Positions 1 to 16,400 of a stretch of DNA of 64,000 nt are shown in pieces (the stretch's first letter is position 1; the number at the start of each line of letters is the position of its first letter). Source of the stretch: Berghia stephanieae (Eukaryota > Mollusca > Gastropoda > Nudibranchia > Aeolidiidae). The position numbers and the translations under genes were made by a program. The stretch spans positions 107,385,636 to 107,449,635 of the forward strand of contig CM067444.1 of the NCBI GenBank assembly GCA_034508935.3. The letters are read 5' to 3'. A model generated the notes under the pieces. It made no database searches. It saw nothing but the letters and a program-made list of their open reading frames with translations, and was not told the DNA's origin.

Positions 1-1287
1 CCGATGTACACTGATAATAAATTCAAGAATAATAACAATAATTTAAAAAGTTAAAATAAAGTAAAAAGAAACATGGCACACAAATACTGATCTCAAATAA
101 ATAAATAGTTTTAGAAAATTAAAATCGAAGTTTTTTAAAAACATGATAAAAAGTTTTTGAAAAGAAAAAAAAGAAAGAGAAAAAGCAAATAAAAAAAATA
201 ATTTTAATGCCAACAATGGGAATCGAACCCGGTACTTTCAAGGTTGGAGTCTGACAGCTTGTCCACTGCGCTACTTAGCCACCTGATTGTCCATCACATT
301 TAATAAGGTCTTTCTAAAACATTATTTTACCTTCAATGCAACTTCTATTTCCTGGTTTTATATTTCGATTTTTTAAATTATTAATATTTTTATATAAATT
401 TATTAACAAAAACATCCTACAGATGTCACAATATAACTTTCGCCACGTCCAAATACAGAAACACAATATCGCTAATGAAATTGGGTGGAATGCGCATGCG
501 TGACGGAGGTGTATAAAAACGATCCGTTAAGATACACCGTCAATGGAGGTGTATAAAAACACTACGATAATATTTACATGGATTTCTCTTCCATCTACTT
601 CAACAAATATAGAAGCCAACACATTTTCTTTGCTTTAATTTTTAATTCTTTTTTTTTAAATGAATGAAATGTCTCCTTTACAGAAATCACAATAAATATT
701 CTAAGCAGACCTAAGCTGAGAAATGTGAAGGCATTTTGATTTTGGTAATGGCTTTCAACATACATACACATATTTTCAGGTCTGACACTCGAACCCAATT
801 GCGTGTCTGTTTTATCATTGTTGTTATGTACATAGCCTGTACTGTAAATAGCATGCGCCATTTTCAACCATTTATCGCATTACTATCTGTATAATTGGGT
901 CATCTTTCTGCCATTGAGCCTACTTGTCCCATCAGCAGCAGTGCTTACATAGGTGCTAGTGTTAAATAGAATTGTAGAAAGTGCTTTGCCGTCCCGTTTG
1001 AGGAGTTGTCTGCAATTAGTTGTGTTTATTTGATGCAACTGAGTCCAAAATATAGTCTTGATTTCAACATCCTTTTCAAATTCTGTCTTCTTTTTTTTAA
1101 ATTTTAATTATATGTTAACACCATTTACAAATATAAATATATACATGTGTAGTAGTACAGGTCAGTTCAAAAGATCTTTTCAGGGGTATTGTGTTCTTTT
1201 CTCTTGTAATTGTTATGAACATTCATTTTTTCTTTTTCTTTTTTCTATTGTTGGACTATGTAATAATTATTAAAAATCTCTTTGCAG
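1..1287. other. Upstream/intronic sequence before the first visible C1orf50 exon
   Basis: AT-rich sequence with no exon I can support. It holds the SINE head near 205-288 and a repeated 16-base GGAGGTGTATAAAAAC at about 507-522 and 546-561. The first coding exon of the C1orf50 homologue (it must end one base into a codon) is either here, unrecognised, or left of the window. Confidence 0.4.
205..288 (-). repeat. tRNA-derived SINE head (or tRNA pseudogene)
   Basis: Read on the minus strand, the stretch carries an A-box-like segment (TGGCTAAGTAGCGCAGTGG) and a B-box (GGGTTCGATTCC) about 30 bases apart, the layout of a Pol III internal promoter. The T-stem is imperfect and I cannot fold a clean acceptor stem, so a SINE head or dead tRNA copy is more likely than a working tRNA. 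No clear SINE body follows. Confidence 0.5.
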
Positions 1288-5334
<4,047 letters not shown>

Positions 5335-7014
5335 ACGTTTTGATATTGAACTTGCGCTTATGTGATATAATAATTCTTAAAAAGCAGTGTTTTGGGCTAC
5401 AGTATTCTGATCTACCAACTTCAATCTAAAAAATGTGCAAATGGTATAAATTTACATTGACATCCTTACTATCTGGGTGACAGTTGGATGTCTGTATTTT
5501 ATATGAAATAATTGGTGTGTGCTCACAGGGTAACCTGGAATTTCTTTTGAATTTAGCTCTGAATTTAAGGATTAGAATTGACACAGACATGAGTGATGTT
5601 TTGAGTTATGTCATAGATACTCAAATAATTAACATTAACATAATGTTTCTGAATGTGCATTCAATGTGTGAAATAATGATACTCAGATGTGATAATGTTC
5701 ACAGTAGCTACATATTTTTATATTTTAAGTATACCTTATTCCAGAAAGCCTTTAATGCTTGGAGCTGGACAACCAATACATGAGAGGGTCAATATATTTG
5801 AATGAAGCATCTTGATAGAGGGTATCTGTGAGAAGGAGTTAATGAAACTCTTCTCTACCACAAAATGATAAGGGTGTGGTAGAGAGATTATTGGTATCAT
5901 TGTGCTTCCAGTTCATGAAGAAAAGAATTTAGACCTCTGTTCCGGATGCCTTTGATATCCAGACTTTTGTTTTGCCTGTTTTGTGTATTTATATATGCAA
6001 ATGAATTTATTTGGTCTGTTATAAACACTCTGTTTTAGGAATGAGTGTGGATAGGATTCACATTATGATTAGCTTTGCCGCAAACTAAGTGGTTAAAATT
6101 TTTAAATGTTGAAATGATTTTATTTGCTTTTACCAAAACTGGTGTTCAAAGAGCTGGCATGTGTATTTTAATCATGGTCATGAACTTATATAAGACTCAT
6201 AGAGCTGGAGTTCATCCCAGTTTCCATATCGTAATAATCATTTCCCAGTTTCTGTTAGTGCTAAACGGGCAATAGCAATTGCATGCTACCTTTTGATAGG
6301 ATGCTAGTGTATCGCAAAAGAACTTTTTACCCAATCTAACTCACTTATCCAATCGCTACTGGACGTACTGGGAGTCCAGGATAAAATATCGATTTCTCCT
6401 GGGAATGATCCAGGTCCCTATGTCTGTGAAGTAATAAAGTGTTGAACGTCTCTAGAGTCAACGGAAGCTGGACAACATCTTGGTCACGACTCCTAACTCC
6501 AAGATGCCTTCTGCCTCCCTTTTTCCCCAAATTGCGGGCATTGGGTCACAAACCCAGGAGCTGAATTGAGTATTATTCTGGCCAGAATGGTGTGTGCTCT
6601 AGTCCATTACACAGTAAGCACCGGTGGTTTTATTCTAATGCCTTATAATTTGTCATATTCCTAATTTGATTAACCAAATATGGTTTTCCAATTAATAATT
6701 AACTTCACAGTCGTTGTTTACATACTGTCTGGTCTTTCATTATGAATTTATAGCATTAGCATCATTATCATGTGAGGAAATAATAAAATGACAAACAAGA
6801 CAGTTGCATAAGTTTTTGTCTTTACTCATTGTTAACACTTTTTTTGTTTTTTTTTCCAGCATCATTATAGATGTACGTTGCAACCCAATTATAACAACAT
6901 CCTGTTCATGGTGACATTTTGTCAAAGTCCCAATTTGTTTGTTCCTATATATTATTAGTAAAGAATTATCTGATATAAAGGCTGGGTGGAGTTTTTTTTT
7001 TTTTAATCTCGCAT
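5335..7014. other. Gene-free stretch downstream of C1orf50
   Basis: The 3' UTR of the C1orf50 homologue probably begins here, but I see no clear AATAAA close to the stop. The only structured item is a weak tRNA-like SINE head read on the minus strand at about 6540-6625 (B-box-like GGGTTTGTGACC). No coding exon is supported. Confidence 0.4.
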
Positions 7015-8475
7015 TGTAGGTAGGGAGGTCACTTACTGTGTCTTCTATCCCCCTGCATGTTTTCAAACTTGCTCTCTGCCTATGTCTTGGAATGGTATTA
7101 CTTGGTTTTGTCCTGGCCTTGACTCAAAGAAAAATGGTCAAATGTATAATTATAGTTTGAAAGACTTTTTTTTTTTTCCTTTTTAAAATCACCTGTGTTT
7201 TGTAATAATATATTGTTTTGTTTTAAATGTTTGATGATCTGTCTGGATGGGGTCATCTAACCTCCCACGGTGGGCAGAAGGTCACTTGCTGTGTCTATTT
7301 TCCCTTTCCATGTTGCTCTCTTTGTTCTGGATTGAGATTGCTTGTTTTTGTTTTTTTCCCATGGTCCTTGTGGGATCAAAGGTTATATGGATGGTCTGTA
7401 ATTTTATCATTTAAACTTATCCCATCATCTCAATTTTCATAGTGGTTGATTAACCCTTAAACCTGAGTGGCTGGGTGGGGATTCTGACCTCCGATAGCGG
7501 GCAGGGAGGTATATACTGTGTCTTCTATCCCCTTATATCTGTTTTCCAACATGCTTTCTGTCTTTGTCTTGGAATGAGGTTACTTGGTTTTGTCCTGGCC
7601 CTGGTTAGAGTCCTGGCTGGGAGGGAAACAGTCAAATGTATAGTTATTGTTTTGAAATTTTTTTTCTTTTAAATCATCTCTCTGTTATGTATTATTATAT
7701 TTGTTATTTTTAATGTATAGTGTAAGTATTTGAGTGTATTCCTCTTTGTTGGATTTTGTTCTTGTGTCTAGATGAGACTTATAGGTGATCTCAAACTAAG
7801 TACATTGGTGGTATGCTCTTGGAATCTACATCTGATCCCTATTTGTTCCAGTTCCAAGTTCCCCTTTGTCTTACTTTTTTTTTTGGTGCTTTAATTGTAA
7901 TTCTAGAACTTTTTACTATCCCATTTTCTTCCTTTTTACTGGCGCTGATATAACCTAAATGTGTTGCAAGCGCCGTAAAACCCTTAAAAACATAAAAACC
8001 TGAGTGGGGTCTTCTGACCTACCATGGTTGGCAAGAGGTCACTTGCTGTATCTTCTATCCTCCAAATCTGATTTTCCTTTTTGTTCTGGATTGAGTTTGC
8101 TCGGTTTTTCACCTGGTCCTGGTTAGGATCTTTAGCTGGGACGGAGACAGTCGAATTTATAATAGGGGACTTACCTATTTTGAGAGATGATAATTTTTTT
8201 CCTTGTAAATCATCTCTCAGTAGCAGTAGTAAGCATCGAAGTGTTTTCCTCTTAGTCGGGACCTGTGCTTGTGTCTGGATGAGACTTTTAGGTAATCTCA
8301 AACTAAGTACTTTGACAGTGTGCTCTTGGAATCTACATCTGTGTCCTATTTGAACCATTTCCCCTTTTGTCTTCTCTTTTCTTGGCCACTTTAATTGTAA
8401 TTCTAGAACTTTTTACTATCTTATTTTCTTCCTTTTTACTGGCGCTGATATGACCTTAATGTGTTGCAAGCGCCG
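7015..8475 (+). repeat. Local array of a ~500 bp interspersed repeat (four copies)
   Basis: Two truncated copies (about 7015-7175 and 7236-7400) and two nearly full copies (about 7463-7984 and 7998-8475) lie head to tail. Landmarks, in order, are GGGCAGGGAGG..TACTGTGTC, TTGTCTTGGAATGAG, GGGAAACAGTCAAATGTA, TGTCTGGATGAGACTTTTAG, CTTGGAATCTACATCTG, TTCTAGAACTTTTTACTATC, and a 3' hairpin GGCGCTGATAT..GTTGCAAGCGCC (7941-7974 in one copy). The ending resembles the structured 3' tails of LINE-dependent SINEs. I see no tRNA promoter. Another copy lies at 10505-10830 and two inverted copies at 51435-52395. Confidence 0.75.
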
Positions 8476-8689
8476 TGAAAACAATAAAAATAAACCTCGA
8501 AGCCTGAATGATGCTTGCTGAGTATTGTGTGATTCAGCCAGAGAGTTTTTAAAATTCGAGGAGTATAGCTGCTCTCTCTATCCATGTTGTTAATCGTTTT
8601 CATTGGTCAAGTCCTAGGCCAGAGTTTTGGGGATGTCAAGATCTTGTGACTTTAGTACGGAGGGCACTGCAGTTTGTATTAGTTCATCA

Positions 8690-9075
8690 GGGATTAATTC
8701 TGCCTCATCTGAATTCAGAAATTTCTGATATGAAGAGAGATCCTAGTTCAGGGTAGTTACCATTGATGTTGGTGGTCTCCCTTCATATTTTTTGCCATGT
8801 AGGAAATATTCTGTAATTGTAGTTTCGGCTGGGATGTCATCTTCTCGACATAAGATGTGACCAAATGGCCTCAATCACTGTTCTTTTATTATTGGATCCT
8901 GGTTCTTTCATAGAGATCAGTATTTGTAATTGTCTCTGGCCAATAGATTCCGATGCCACAACGCAATTGTTTGCGGTGGTATGAATCCAGACTTTCCAAA
9001 TTTATTTTTTGTGAGGCCCCATGTTCCACAATTATATGTCAATATGGGAATAAGCAGTGTCTCGTAAATCTGTAT
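8690..9075 (-). mobile_element. Non-LTR retrotransposon remnant (end of RT, C-terminal region)
   Basis: Minus-strand pieces read like the end of a LINE reverse transcriptase and the region after it: LLIPILTYNCGTWGLT, a degraded LDSxHRKQLR-like segment, then IGIYWPETITNTDLYERT. Frames are broken by several indels, so it is an old 5'-truncated copy. I cannot assign the clade; this YNCGTW style is common in invertebrate LINEs. Confidence 0.6.
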
Positions 9076-10002
9076 TCGTATATTCTCATTATGTTATTTC
9101 TATTCCGTAAACTTTGAAGTTGGTTGAATGCATTGGTGGCCAGCTGCTTCTCTCAGTTACTGTTATGTTCTATTATAATTATCAATTTTGAATACTGTAT
9201 ATTGTACTTTGTAAACATTTGAGTGTATCCTTTATAGCGGGATCCTTTGCTTGTGTCTGGATAGCACTTTTAGATGTTAAAATTTGCACATTTTCATTTT
9301 TATCTCCCAGCTAAGAATTACAGGCCTGTCCTGAACAACAAACGAATAATATTCTCATAAGAACCAAACTATCAATAGCAATCCAGAATATGTATTCTGA
9401 ATCTGAATGAAAAAAAAATCCAAATTTGGTCCCCCAAAAAACTGAATATTCCTCTTCAAGTGAGGGGGGGGGGGGGGGAATCCTTGTGGCCAACGGAACT
9501 CCTTCCTGGTTTTTATCTGTCAAAGCTGAAGCTACTAAGGAAATCTGTATAAATAAATAAAATTCTCTCTAATCATCCCCAAAGCAACGTTTTTCTGTAG
9601 GATCTCAGTATTTCCAAGGGTAGACTGGAATATCCCAGGAGTCGGTTGCATTGCAGTGCCACAAAGTGAGCTAGGTCAAGATGGCTTGAAAAAGAGGAAT
9701 TGAAGTTGGTCCTTTTGGGTACAAAGCAATGTCCTCACTGCTGTGCCATGCTGCCCTTTTGTGGAGGTCTGGAATCCCTCTCCCTGTAAAATGTTAGAGC
9801 TAAACTAAATATAAATCTCATTCCAGAACCAGGTTAGAGAGTAACATGGACAAAAGGAAAATAGATTTAGTGGAATAGAACAGTTGACTTGACCCTTCCC
9901 CCCCCCCCCCCCCCCCAAGACCCCGTCAGGCAAAGTCCAAAGATCCCCTGCCATACTGCTGTATTCTGACAAAATAATTTGTTTAAAACGCTGGATTCAG
10001 TT

Positions 10003-10160
10003 GAATTGAGCTTTTATACAGCACAAAATCCACGGATGTGCTCAAATCGATGTACAAGGGGTCCCAAGCCAAAAGCAACACATAACAATAACACGTAGGA
10101 TAAGACCTGATGCCCATGAGGCGCTAGACAGAGACAATGTTGTTACTGGCAGTGGCAGGC
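10003..10160 (-). repeat. SINE 3' part, same family as 19820-20136
   Basis: The minus strand matches the central and 3' parts of the SINEs near 20 kb: a TTGTCTCTGTC..GCGCCTCATG segment, then GGGACCCCTTGTA, TTTGAGCACAT and the tail GCTGTATAAAAGCTCAATT. The tRNA-derived head is absent, so the copy is truncated and diverged. Confidence 0.6.
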
Positions 10161-10185
10161 TACTGTTTTCATTACACCCGAGTGC

Positions 10186-10479
10186 AGGGTTGCCAGATTA
10201 TTTTAAGGCATTCTGCCAAGTGGAATAAAATAATCTGCCAAATACCACAAAAATCTGCCAAACCGTACTATTTATTTGAAAACTCATCAGTTTTGTTAAA
10301 CAAAAAATTTGAAAGGCCGATGTCATAATTTTTTTTCATTCCCAAGTTTAAAAAATCACTTATACATAAAAATTGCCGTGGAAAATAATATCTGCCAAAC
10401 CGATTCTTTTCTGCGAGACGACTTCAAATTCTGCCAAAAAAAAGGAATTGGCAGAAAATCTACCAAATTGGCAACCCTG
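10186..10479. mobile_element. hAT-like MITE with 8 bp target duplication
   Basis: Inverted ends begin CAGGGTTGCCA on both sides. They are flanked by CCCGAGTG (10178-10185) and CCTGAGTG (10480-10487), an 8 bp duplication with one difference, as hAT elements make. The 294 bp interior carries repeated TCTGCCAAA words and no transposase. Confidence 0.72.
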
Positions 10480-10504
10480 CCTGAGTGCAATGAAGAATGT
10501 TAGT

Positions 10505-10830
10505 CTGGTGGGGTTCCTGGCCTCCCATAGTGGGCAGGGAGGCACTTACTGTGTCTTCTATCCCCTATAGCTGTTTTCCAATTTACCTTCTGTCTTTGTC
10601 TTGGAATGAGATTACTTGGTTTTGTCCTGGCCAGGGTCCTCGCTGGGAGGGAAACAGTCAAATGTATAGTTATTGTTTTGGGAGATGATATTTTTTTCCT
10701 TGTAAATCATCTCGCATTATTATATTTGGTGTTTTGAATTTATAATGTAAGCATTTGAGTGTATTCCTCTTAGTGGGATCCTGTGCTGATGTCTGGATGA
10801 GACTTTTAGGTGATCTCAAATTATGCACAA
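10505..10830 (+). repeat. Truncated copy of the ~500 bp repeat
   Basis: It follows the same landmark order as the copies at 7463-8475 (GGGCAGGGAGG, TTGTCTTGGAATGAG, GGGAAACAGTCAAATGTATA, TGTCTGGATGAGACTTTTAG). It stops after GGTGATCTCAAA and lacks the 3' hairpin. Confidence 0.75.
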
Positions 10831-11906
10831 TGACCAAGGCGTGTGTCGCACAACAAGACTGATAAGTCATTTTAATCAATAGTTCAACTAACATCCTCTC
10901 GATAGCGATATGATGTCCAAGTCCTCTTTTTTTTTTCTCTAATATAATGTGCCATTAGTAGTCCAAAAAAAATATAATGACGTACAGTAAGTAAAACCCT
11001 GTATAGTGGTAATCAACAGTTAAGGCAAAATTTCTGGTCCATGAAAATTACCAATGACATCCAGTCCCTGATAACAGACATATTCAGTAAGTGATGCAAA
11101 GCAAGACAAAATTGCTCATGATAACTGCACTATCATTATCTCTGGTCACTCATCATGCATCATATGACCACTCCTACTTCTATGAAGCTGAACTTGACAG
11201 AGTAAAGCACTGACTAGAATACCTTTGACACACGGGCGAGTGATACAGTGGTCAACTAGCTAATGAACGTTTGGCAACCCACAGCGCCACCAAAGCTAAC
11301 ATTTTGTCTTGCTTTGCCTCATCTACGGAACAGAGCTCTGGATTCCCCTTGAACAGCTTGACCACAAACAGGATGGGTTTGAACCACAGAAGAAAAAAAA
11401 AGCAGCAGCTATCAACAAATTTTGATGTCAATGCAGCTAGGCAGACGTAGTTCAAGCAGAGTTGAGCAATCAACGCACAACATTGTGGCCTATCATTATA
11501 GGACAAGCAAAGATAATTGGTAACAGAACAAGCTAGGGGCTACGCAGCTGTAGGCTCTTGTCATTTCAAGTCGCCTGCACCAGTTGAAACTTCCAATGAA
11601 GATAACTATGAGAAATCAGCCAAAGTCAAGTACTTTCATACACCCCCCCCCCCCCCCCCCCCCCATGCCATTATTGGTTGCTACGCTATAACATTTTTTA
11701 TGGTACGGTCCCGGATCGTTAGATATAAATATAAAGCGACTGCAATGTATTTGAAGTATAAGATTTCTATAACAAAAAAATCTCCATAGTCAAGACTACG
11801 CAGCTTTATTCAGACCTGCAGTGGTGAGGTAAAATTAATTTTAAAATGTCCCCAATAAATAACATTTTACACAAGTAATGGAATTTATTTTTCTTTAATT
11901 AGAAAA

Positions 11907-11946
<40 letters not shown>

Positions 11947-11955
11947 CTCTCTCTC

Positions 11956-12001
<46 letters not shown>

Positions 12002-12366
12002 CTCTCTCACAAACACACATACATACCTCAACATATTATTTATTAATATGATCAACACAGGCAAAATATAACATATGTACAATAACACAACAAAGAAAAT
12101 GTTTTCTTTCCAAATGAATTTAGTGGAAGTAAATCCAGTTATGGTTGAAGCCTCTCATAGGGTTTGATACTGCTTCACCATAGTCAAAGACAAGTCAGTT
12201 TCTACTATACAGTCCCTTATCTACGCTTAAATGACAAAGTAAGCAAAACGCTGACAATTGATTCATACAATCCACCAACTGATGAAAGGACACAGTCAAT
12301 GGGTATAAGATAAAATCAGCAATGCAATCGGACCAGTACAAGGTACAAGGTATCGAAACCTTTTAC
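10831..12366. other. Gene-free stretch with microsatellites
   Basis: No exon is supported. It contains a 22-base poly(C) run (11643-11664), the CT tract at 11910-12008 and a short segment near 11360-11400 with a B-box-like GGGTTTGAACCAC that may be a SINE relic. Confidence 0.4.
11910..12008. repeat. (CT)n microsatellite, interrupted
   Basis: Nearly 100 bases of CT repeats interrupted by a poly(T) stretch and an ATC. Confidence 0.95.
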
Positions 12367-13073
12367 TGAGGCTCCTACCCCCAATAGCCCCAAAGAGGAA
12401 TCATAGTACATAAAAAGCGGAATTTGAGACCAAAAAGCGGAATCGACTTATTAATATTAACTACGACATGATTTGCTGCAGATAATGTAATAGACAATCC
12501 AAAGTCCTCAAATGATACACTATAAAATGTCTACAAAACTGCAAATTGTTTAAAGACTAAAAAGGGGGTCAAATAATAATAGAGGACACAGGCCCTGGCA
12601 GTGTCAGAGCAAATCATTAAATGGTTGGATTTAACCTTGTCAGGACCTTCCCCCCCCCTCCCAACACACACCTAATCAAACAAATGCCGGCGCATGCACA
12701 CACACACACATACATACATACACACAAATACACAGCGCTAAAATTAAATAGAGCTTACTCAATAATACTACCGATGGGAGTCAACATATAATATTACTAG
12801 GTCATTTACCTCACATTGTGGAGCCAACAATAATAATAATACTTCGGTCATTGACTCCTCCCACCCCCTCCCTAAAATACATTATCTGACATCAACTGCA
12901 CAGACACACAAAACATGTGTTGATTGACCATAGAGGACGATGACGAAATAAACCATAGCTAACATTTTTAAAAAAATTTTCTTGATTGAAAAGCGGAATT
13001 TTTGCCTTGAAAGCGGAATGTAGACCAATTAAGAGGAATGATTCCGCGAAAAGCGGAAGGGTAGGAGCCTCTG
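12367..13073. mobile_element. 707 bp TIR element, hAT-like or unclassified
   Basis: The inverted ends are TGAGGCTCCTACCC on the left and CAGAGGCTCCTACCC inverted on the right. The 7-base word CTTTTAC flanks both sides (12360-12366 and 13074-13080). Sub-terminal AAAAGCGGAAT words recur near both ends (12413, 12435, 12989, 13010, 13050), like clustered transposase binding sites. The interior has no long frame. The duplication length is ambiguous by a base or two, so the superfamily is uncertain. Confidence 0.6.
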
Positions 13074-13486
13074 CTTTTACAGAGATGATTCACCCATGAA
13101 AATCTGAAACTGAGCTCTAACTGTTCTTTAAAAATCAAGAAATCTGAGCACGAGAAAGCCCGGAAATCCAAGGCAAATGAATAAAGCATAACAATTATCA
13201 AATTTTAGAACACATGGATAATTTTTGACTGTAAAAATCTATTCTGATATTGGTCCTTCCCAACATGCATATTCCGATGAGTCAAATAGCCTGTGTTGTC
13301 ATGGGCTCATTGTTATAGTGGAAATACTCTAAAAACGTCTAAATAATTTAATGTAATGTTTCAATGTTAAATCAAGCCCATAATTGCGAGTGTATGACAG
13401 ACTTGTAAATATATGCACTTTGGTCTTTCCACTTAAATAATTTCATAACTTTGAAAAACCATCACAAGTATAAACTGCTTTCCAAC

Positions 13487-16400
13487 TCAGTGAGGTACAT
13501 CAATGACTAAATCATCCTCTTCTTCTTCTCCACCATTATCCCCAAGGTCACTGTAAAGAAATAAGCAAAGAAAAACAATTTCATAAGGCACGAAATATCT
13601 ATGTTCCAAAATAGTTCAATTTCAATAGGAGAAGGGTGAAGAAAGTCAAACAAAATTGGGATTTGATCAAATTTGAGAAATTCATTAATAGAGATAACTT
13701 CTTATCCTTTGTATTAGGGGGGGGGGGGGGGGGTAGGATGAAGGGGAATTAATGACCCAAATCCTCCCTTTTCTCTCACACTATGACTTAACTATTTCAC
13801 ATTGTCAGTCAGTAACTTCGAGTTATCCTTTAACCTCTGAGATTTGGTAACAAAAAAATTTAAATGGAAAAAAAACGAGACCACTGTTTGTTCTTGACTA
13901 TAAAAGGATGTAGGGGAATGAAGGACCCAAATCATCCCATTTCTCTCACACTATGAATTAACTATTTCACATTGTCAGTCAGTAACTTTGAGTTATCCTT
14001 TTGAAGCTGAAATTTGGTAACAAAAAGAATTAAAATGAAAAAAAAAAACCAAGACCACTGTTTGTTCTTGACTATAGGCGAATCGACCTCTCATGTACTA
14101 AACTGTACATATATTGTAAGTTTTTCAGCTGAGTAGCAGCACATACACACCTGTCATGGTTGGGATCGTTACTGAAAATCTCCATAGGCAGTGATGCTGA
14201 TGCTTTCTCAATTCCAAACTCGTGTTGTTTTGACTCTAGGTGGCGCTCCAATTCTTCCCTGGTCATGGGGATGGCATCCTTCGGGCCGGGTGTTGATGTC
14301 TTCTGATTTCCTGTTTGAAGAAACAATGTCGATGATGATGTAAACATATCTTTTCAGGAAATATTTACTAAATTGAATTTCAAATGTATTGTAGGTGACA
14401 TTTATATTGATGATGTATTGATGTCCTTTTATGCTCTTAATTGTTTTGATACTTTGGTTGATGTATTTGAGATTATTTTTTTTTTAAAGCGCTTTGAGGT
14501 TTCGACGAAAGGCGCTATATAAATATGCTTATTATCATTATTATTATTATTATTATATTATTATGTAATGATGGATATTGGCACTAACGATGGACCAATA
14601 TATATTTGTTTTTAATCACTCCAACAACAAACTATATATATTTTATGATTTTTTAGAATAACATAACAACAATAAAAATATATCATTCAATTAATTCATT
14701 ACCAGGGAAATTCATAAGACTCTATAATTAAAAGGCTGAGATTAAACGCCAGCAACTGAGGCTATGTTTCTTGTCCAAGAAAATAAATACAAAATATCAA
14801 TAACAGGGCTTGAACTTGGTTCCTCCTGGTATTTGTGCAATACCATATTCACTCTGGCATCTCGAGTCCTGTTCGTCTGTTTTGATCCACACATATAAGG
14901 AGAAAAAAATCTGATGTTAAAATACCCCTGCAATAGCTTCCATACATCATTTCTAATGGACTGTTTGAATTCAACTCACCATGTTTACCAGACTTTTTCT
15001 TGGAGCCCTTGCTTTTCTTTTTTGTACCCACTGACTCCAAACTACTGCTACCTGTGGCCTGGATTGGATATATAGAAAAAAATGGTAATGCATAACACAG
15101 ATAGAAAAAATATAAACAGCCATAGCTAAAAAAGTGTAATAGTCTTTCTTAGGCCAGAAAATTCAGAGTAATGAGAAACTTTAAGTTGTACCATGCTTAA
15201 GTGCATTTTTGTAAACAAATTTTTATGACTGGAACATTTCATTCTGGTCTGGCCTGGGTACTTTGCTCATTTTACGGCATGGCTGGACTGCAGCCGATTG
15301 GTTTGCTCGCTGTATTATTTCTCTGGTCCAAGGTGCTATTGAGATCTTTTTCTGACTCCCTTCCCGTTCACCTAGAAGTATTTGGGCAGCTGGATTTCTT
15401 AGATTTGGTGGAAAGTACTTTAAGATAGACTACCATCCTATCCTGTTTAGTACTATTAAGAAAACAGGATAAATTCGAGCTCCATATATCTCAAGCTTTA
15501 GCTGTAAGGCCAGGTCACAATGCCGTTGGAAAGAGGTTGCTATTAAAGTATGAAGCGGGGACCATTCCACTCTGCCATGTTGCCCCTCTCCCTCACAAGT
15601 GATCATCATGTCATTATGATGCTTATGAGAAAGGAATAGTTTACACTATTTTATCTTCCTATGAATAGACCTAGGAAAGATGTATTGAAGTAAATAAAGA
15701 TCTGTATATGTGTTTCATCGACTATTCAAAAGCCTTTGATAAAGTACAACACGAAAAACTATTCAAAATTCTATCATCCTTGGACATTGATGGTAAAGAT
15801 TTAAGAATATTACGGAATTTATACTGGGAACAAGAAGCAGCAATGCGTGTTGACAACGAGCTAAGCAGTTTTACACCTATTAGAAGAGGAGTTAGGCAGG
15901 GGTGTGTTTTGTCTCCAGATTTATTCAACCTCTATAGTGAAATGATATCAAGAGATATCGAACATAAGAAGGGGGTGTGTATTGGAGGAAAGAATGTAAC
16001 AAATCTGAGGTATGCAGATGATACGGTTCTACTGGCAGAATCTGAACATGAACTACAAGAATTACTGGATGTTGTAGTCAGGAGTAGTGAAAATATGGGA
16101 CTGGAACTGAATATATCTAAAACAGAATGTATGACGGTATCTAAAAATAATAACCCACCAGCCTGTGTAATAACAAGCAGAGGACAAACAATACAACAAG
16201 TTGAATGTTTCAAATATTTAGGCTTCAATGTAACATCCAATGGAAAATCAGATTGTGAAATAAAGAAAAGAATAGGTATGGCGAAGAATGCATTCAACCA
16301 GCTGCATACAATTATGAAAAACAGGAATATTAGCATGAAAACAAAAATCAAGGTCCTGGATTGCTATGTACTGTCTGTGCTGCTATATGGTTGTGAGAGC

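Noticed and set aside
205-288. Functional tRNA gene
   Set aside because: A and B boxes are present, but the acceptor stem and T-stem do not pair properly.
15240-15420. Possible coding exon in an INO80E intron (plus strand)
   Set aside because: The frame lacks recognisable content and clear splice sites; it may be old repeat sequence.
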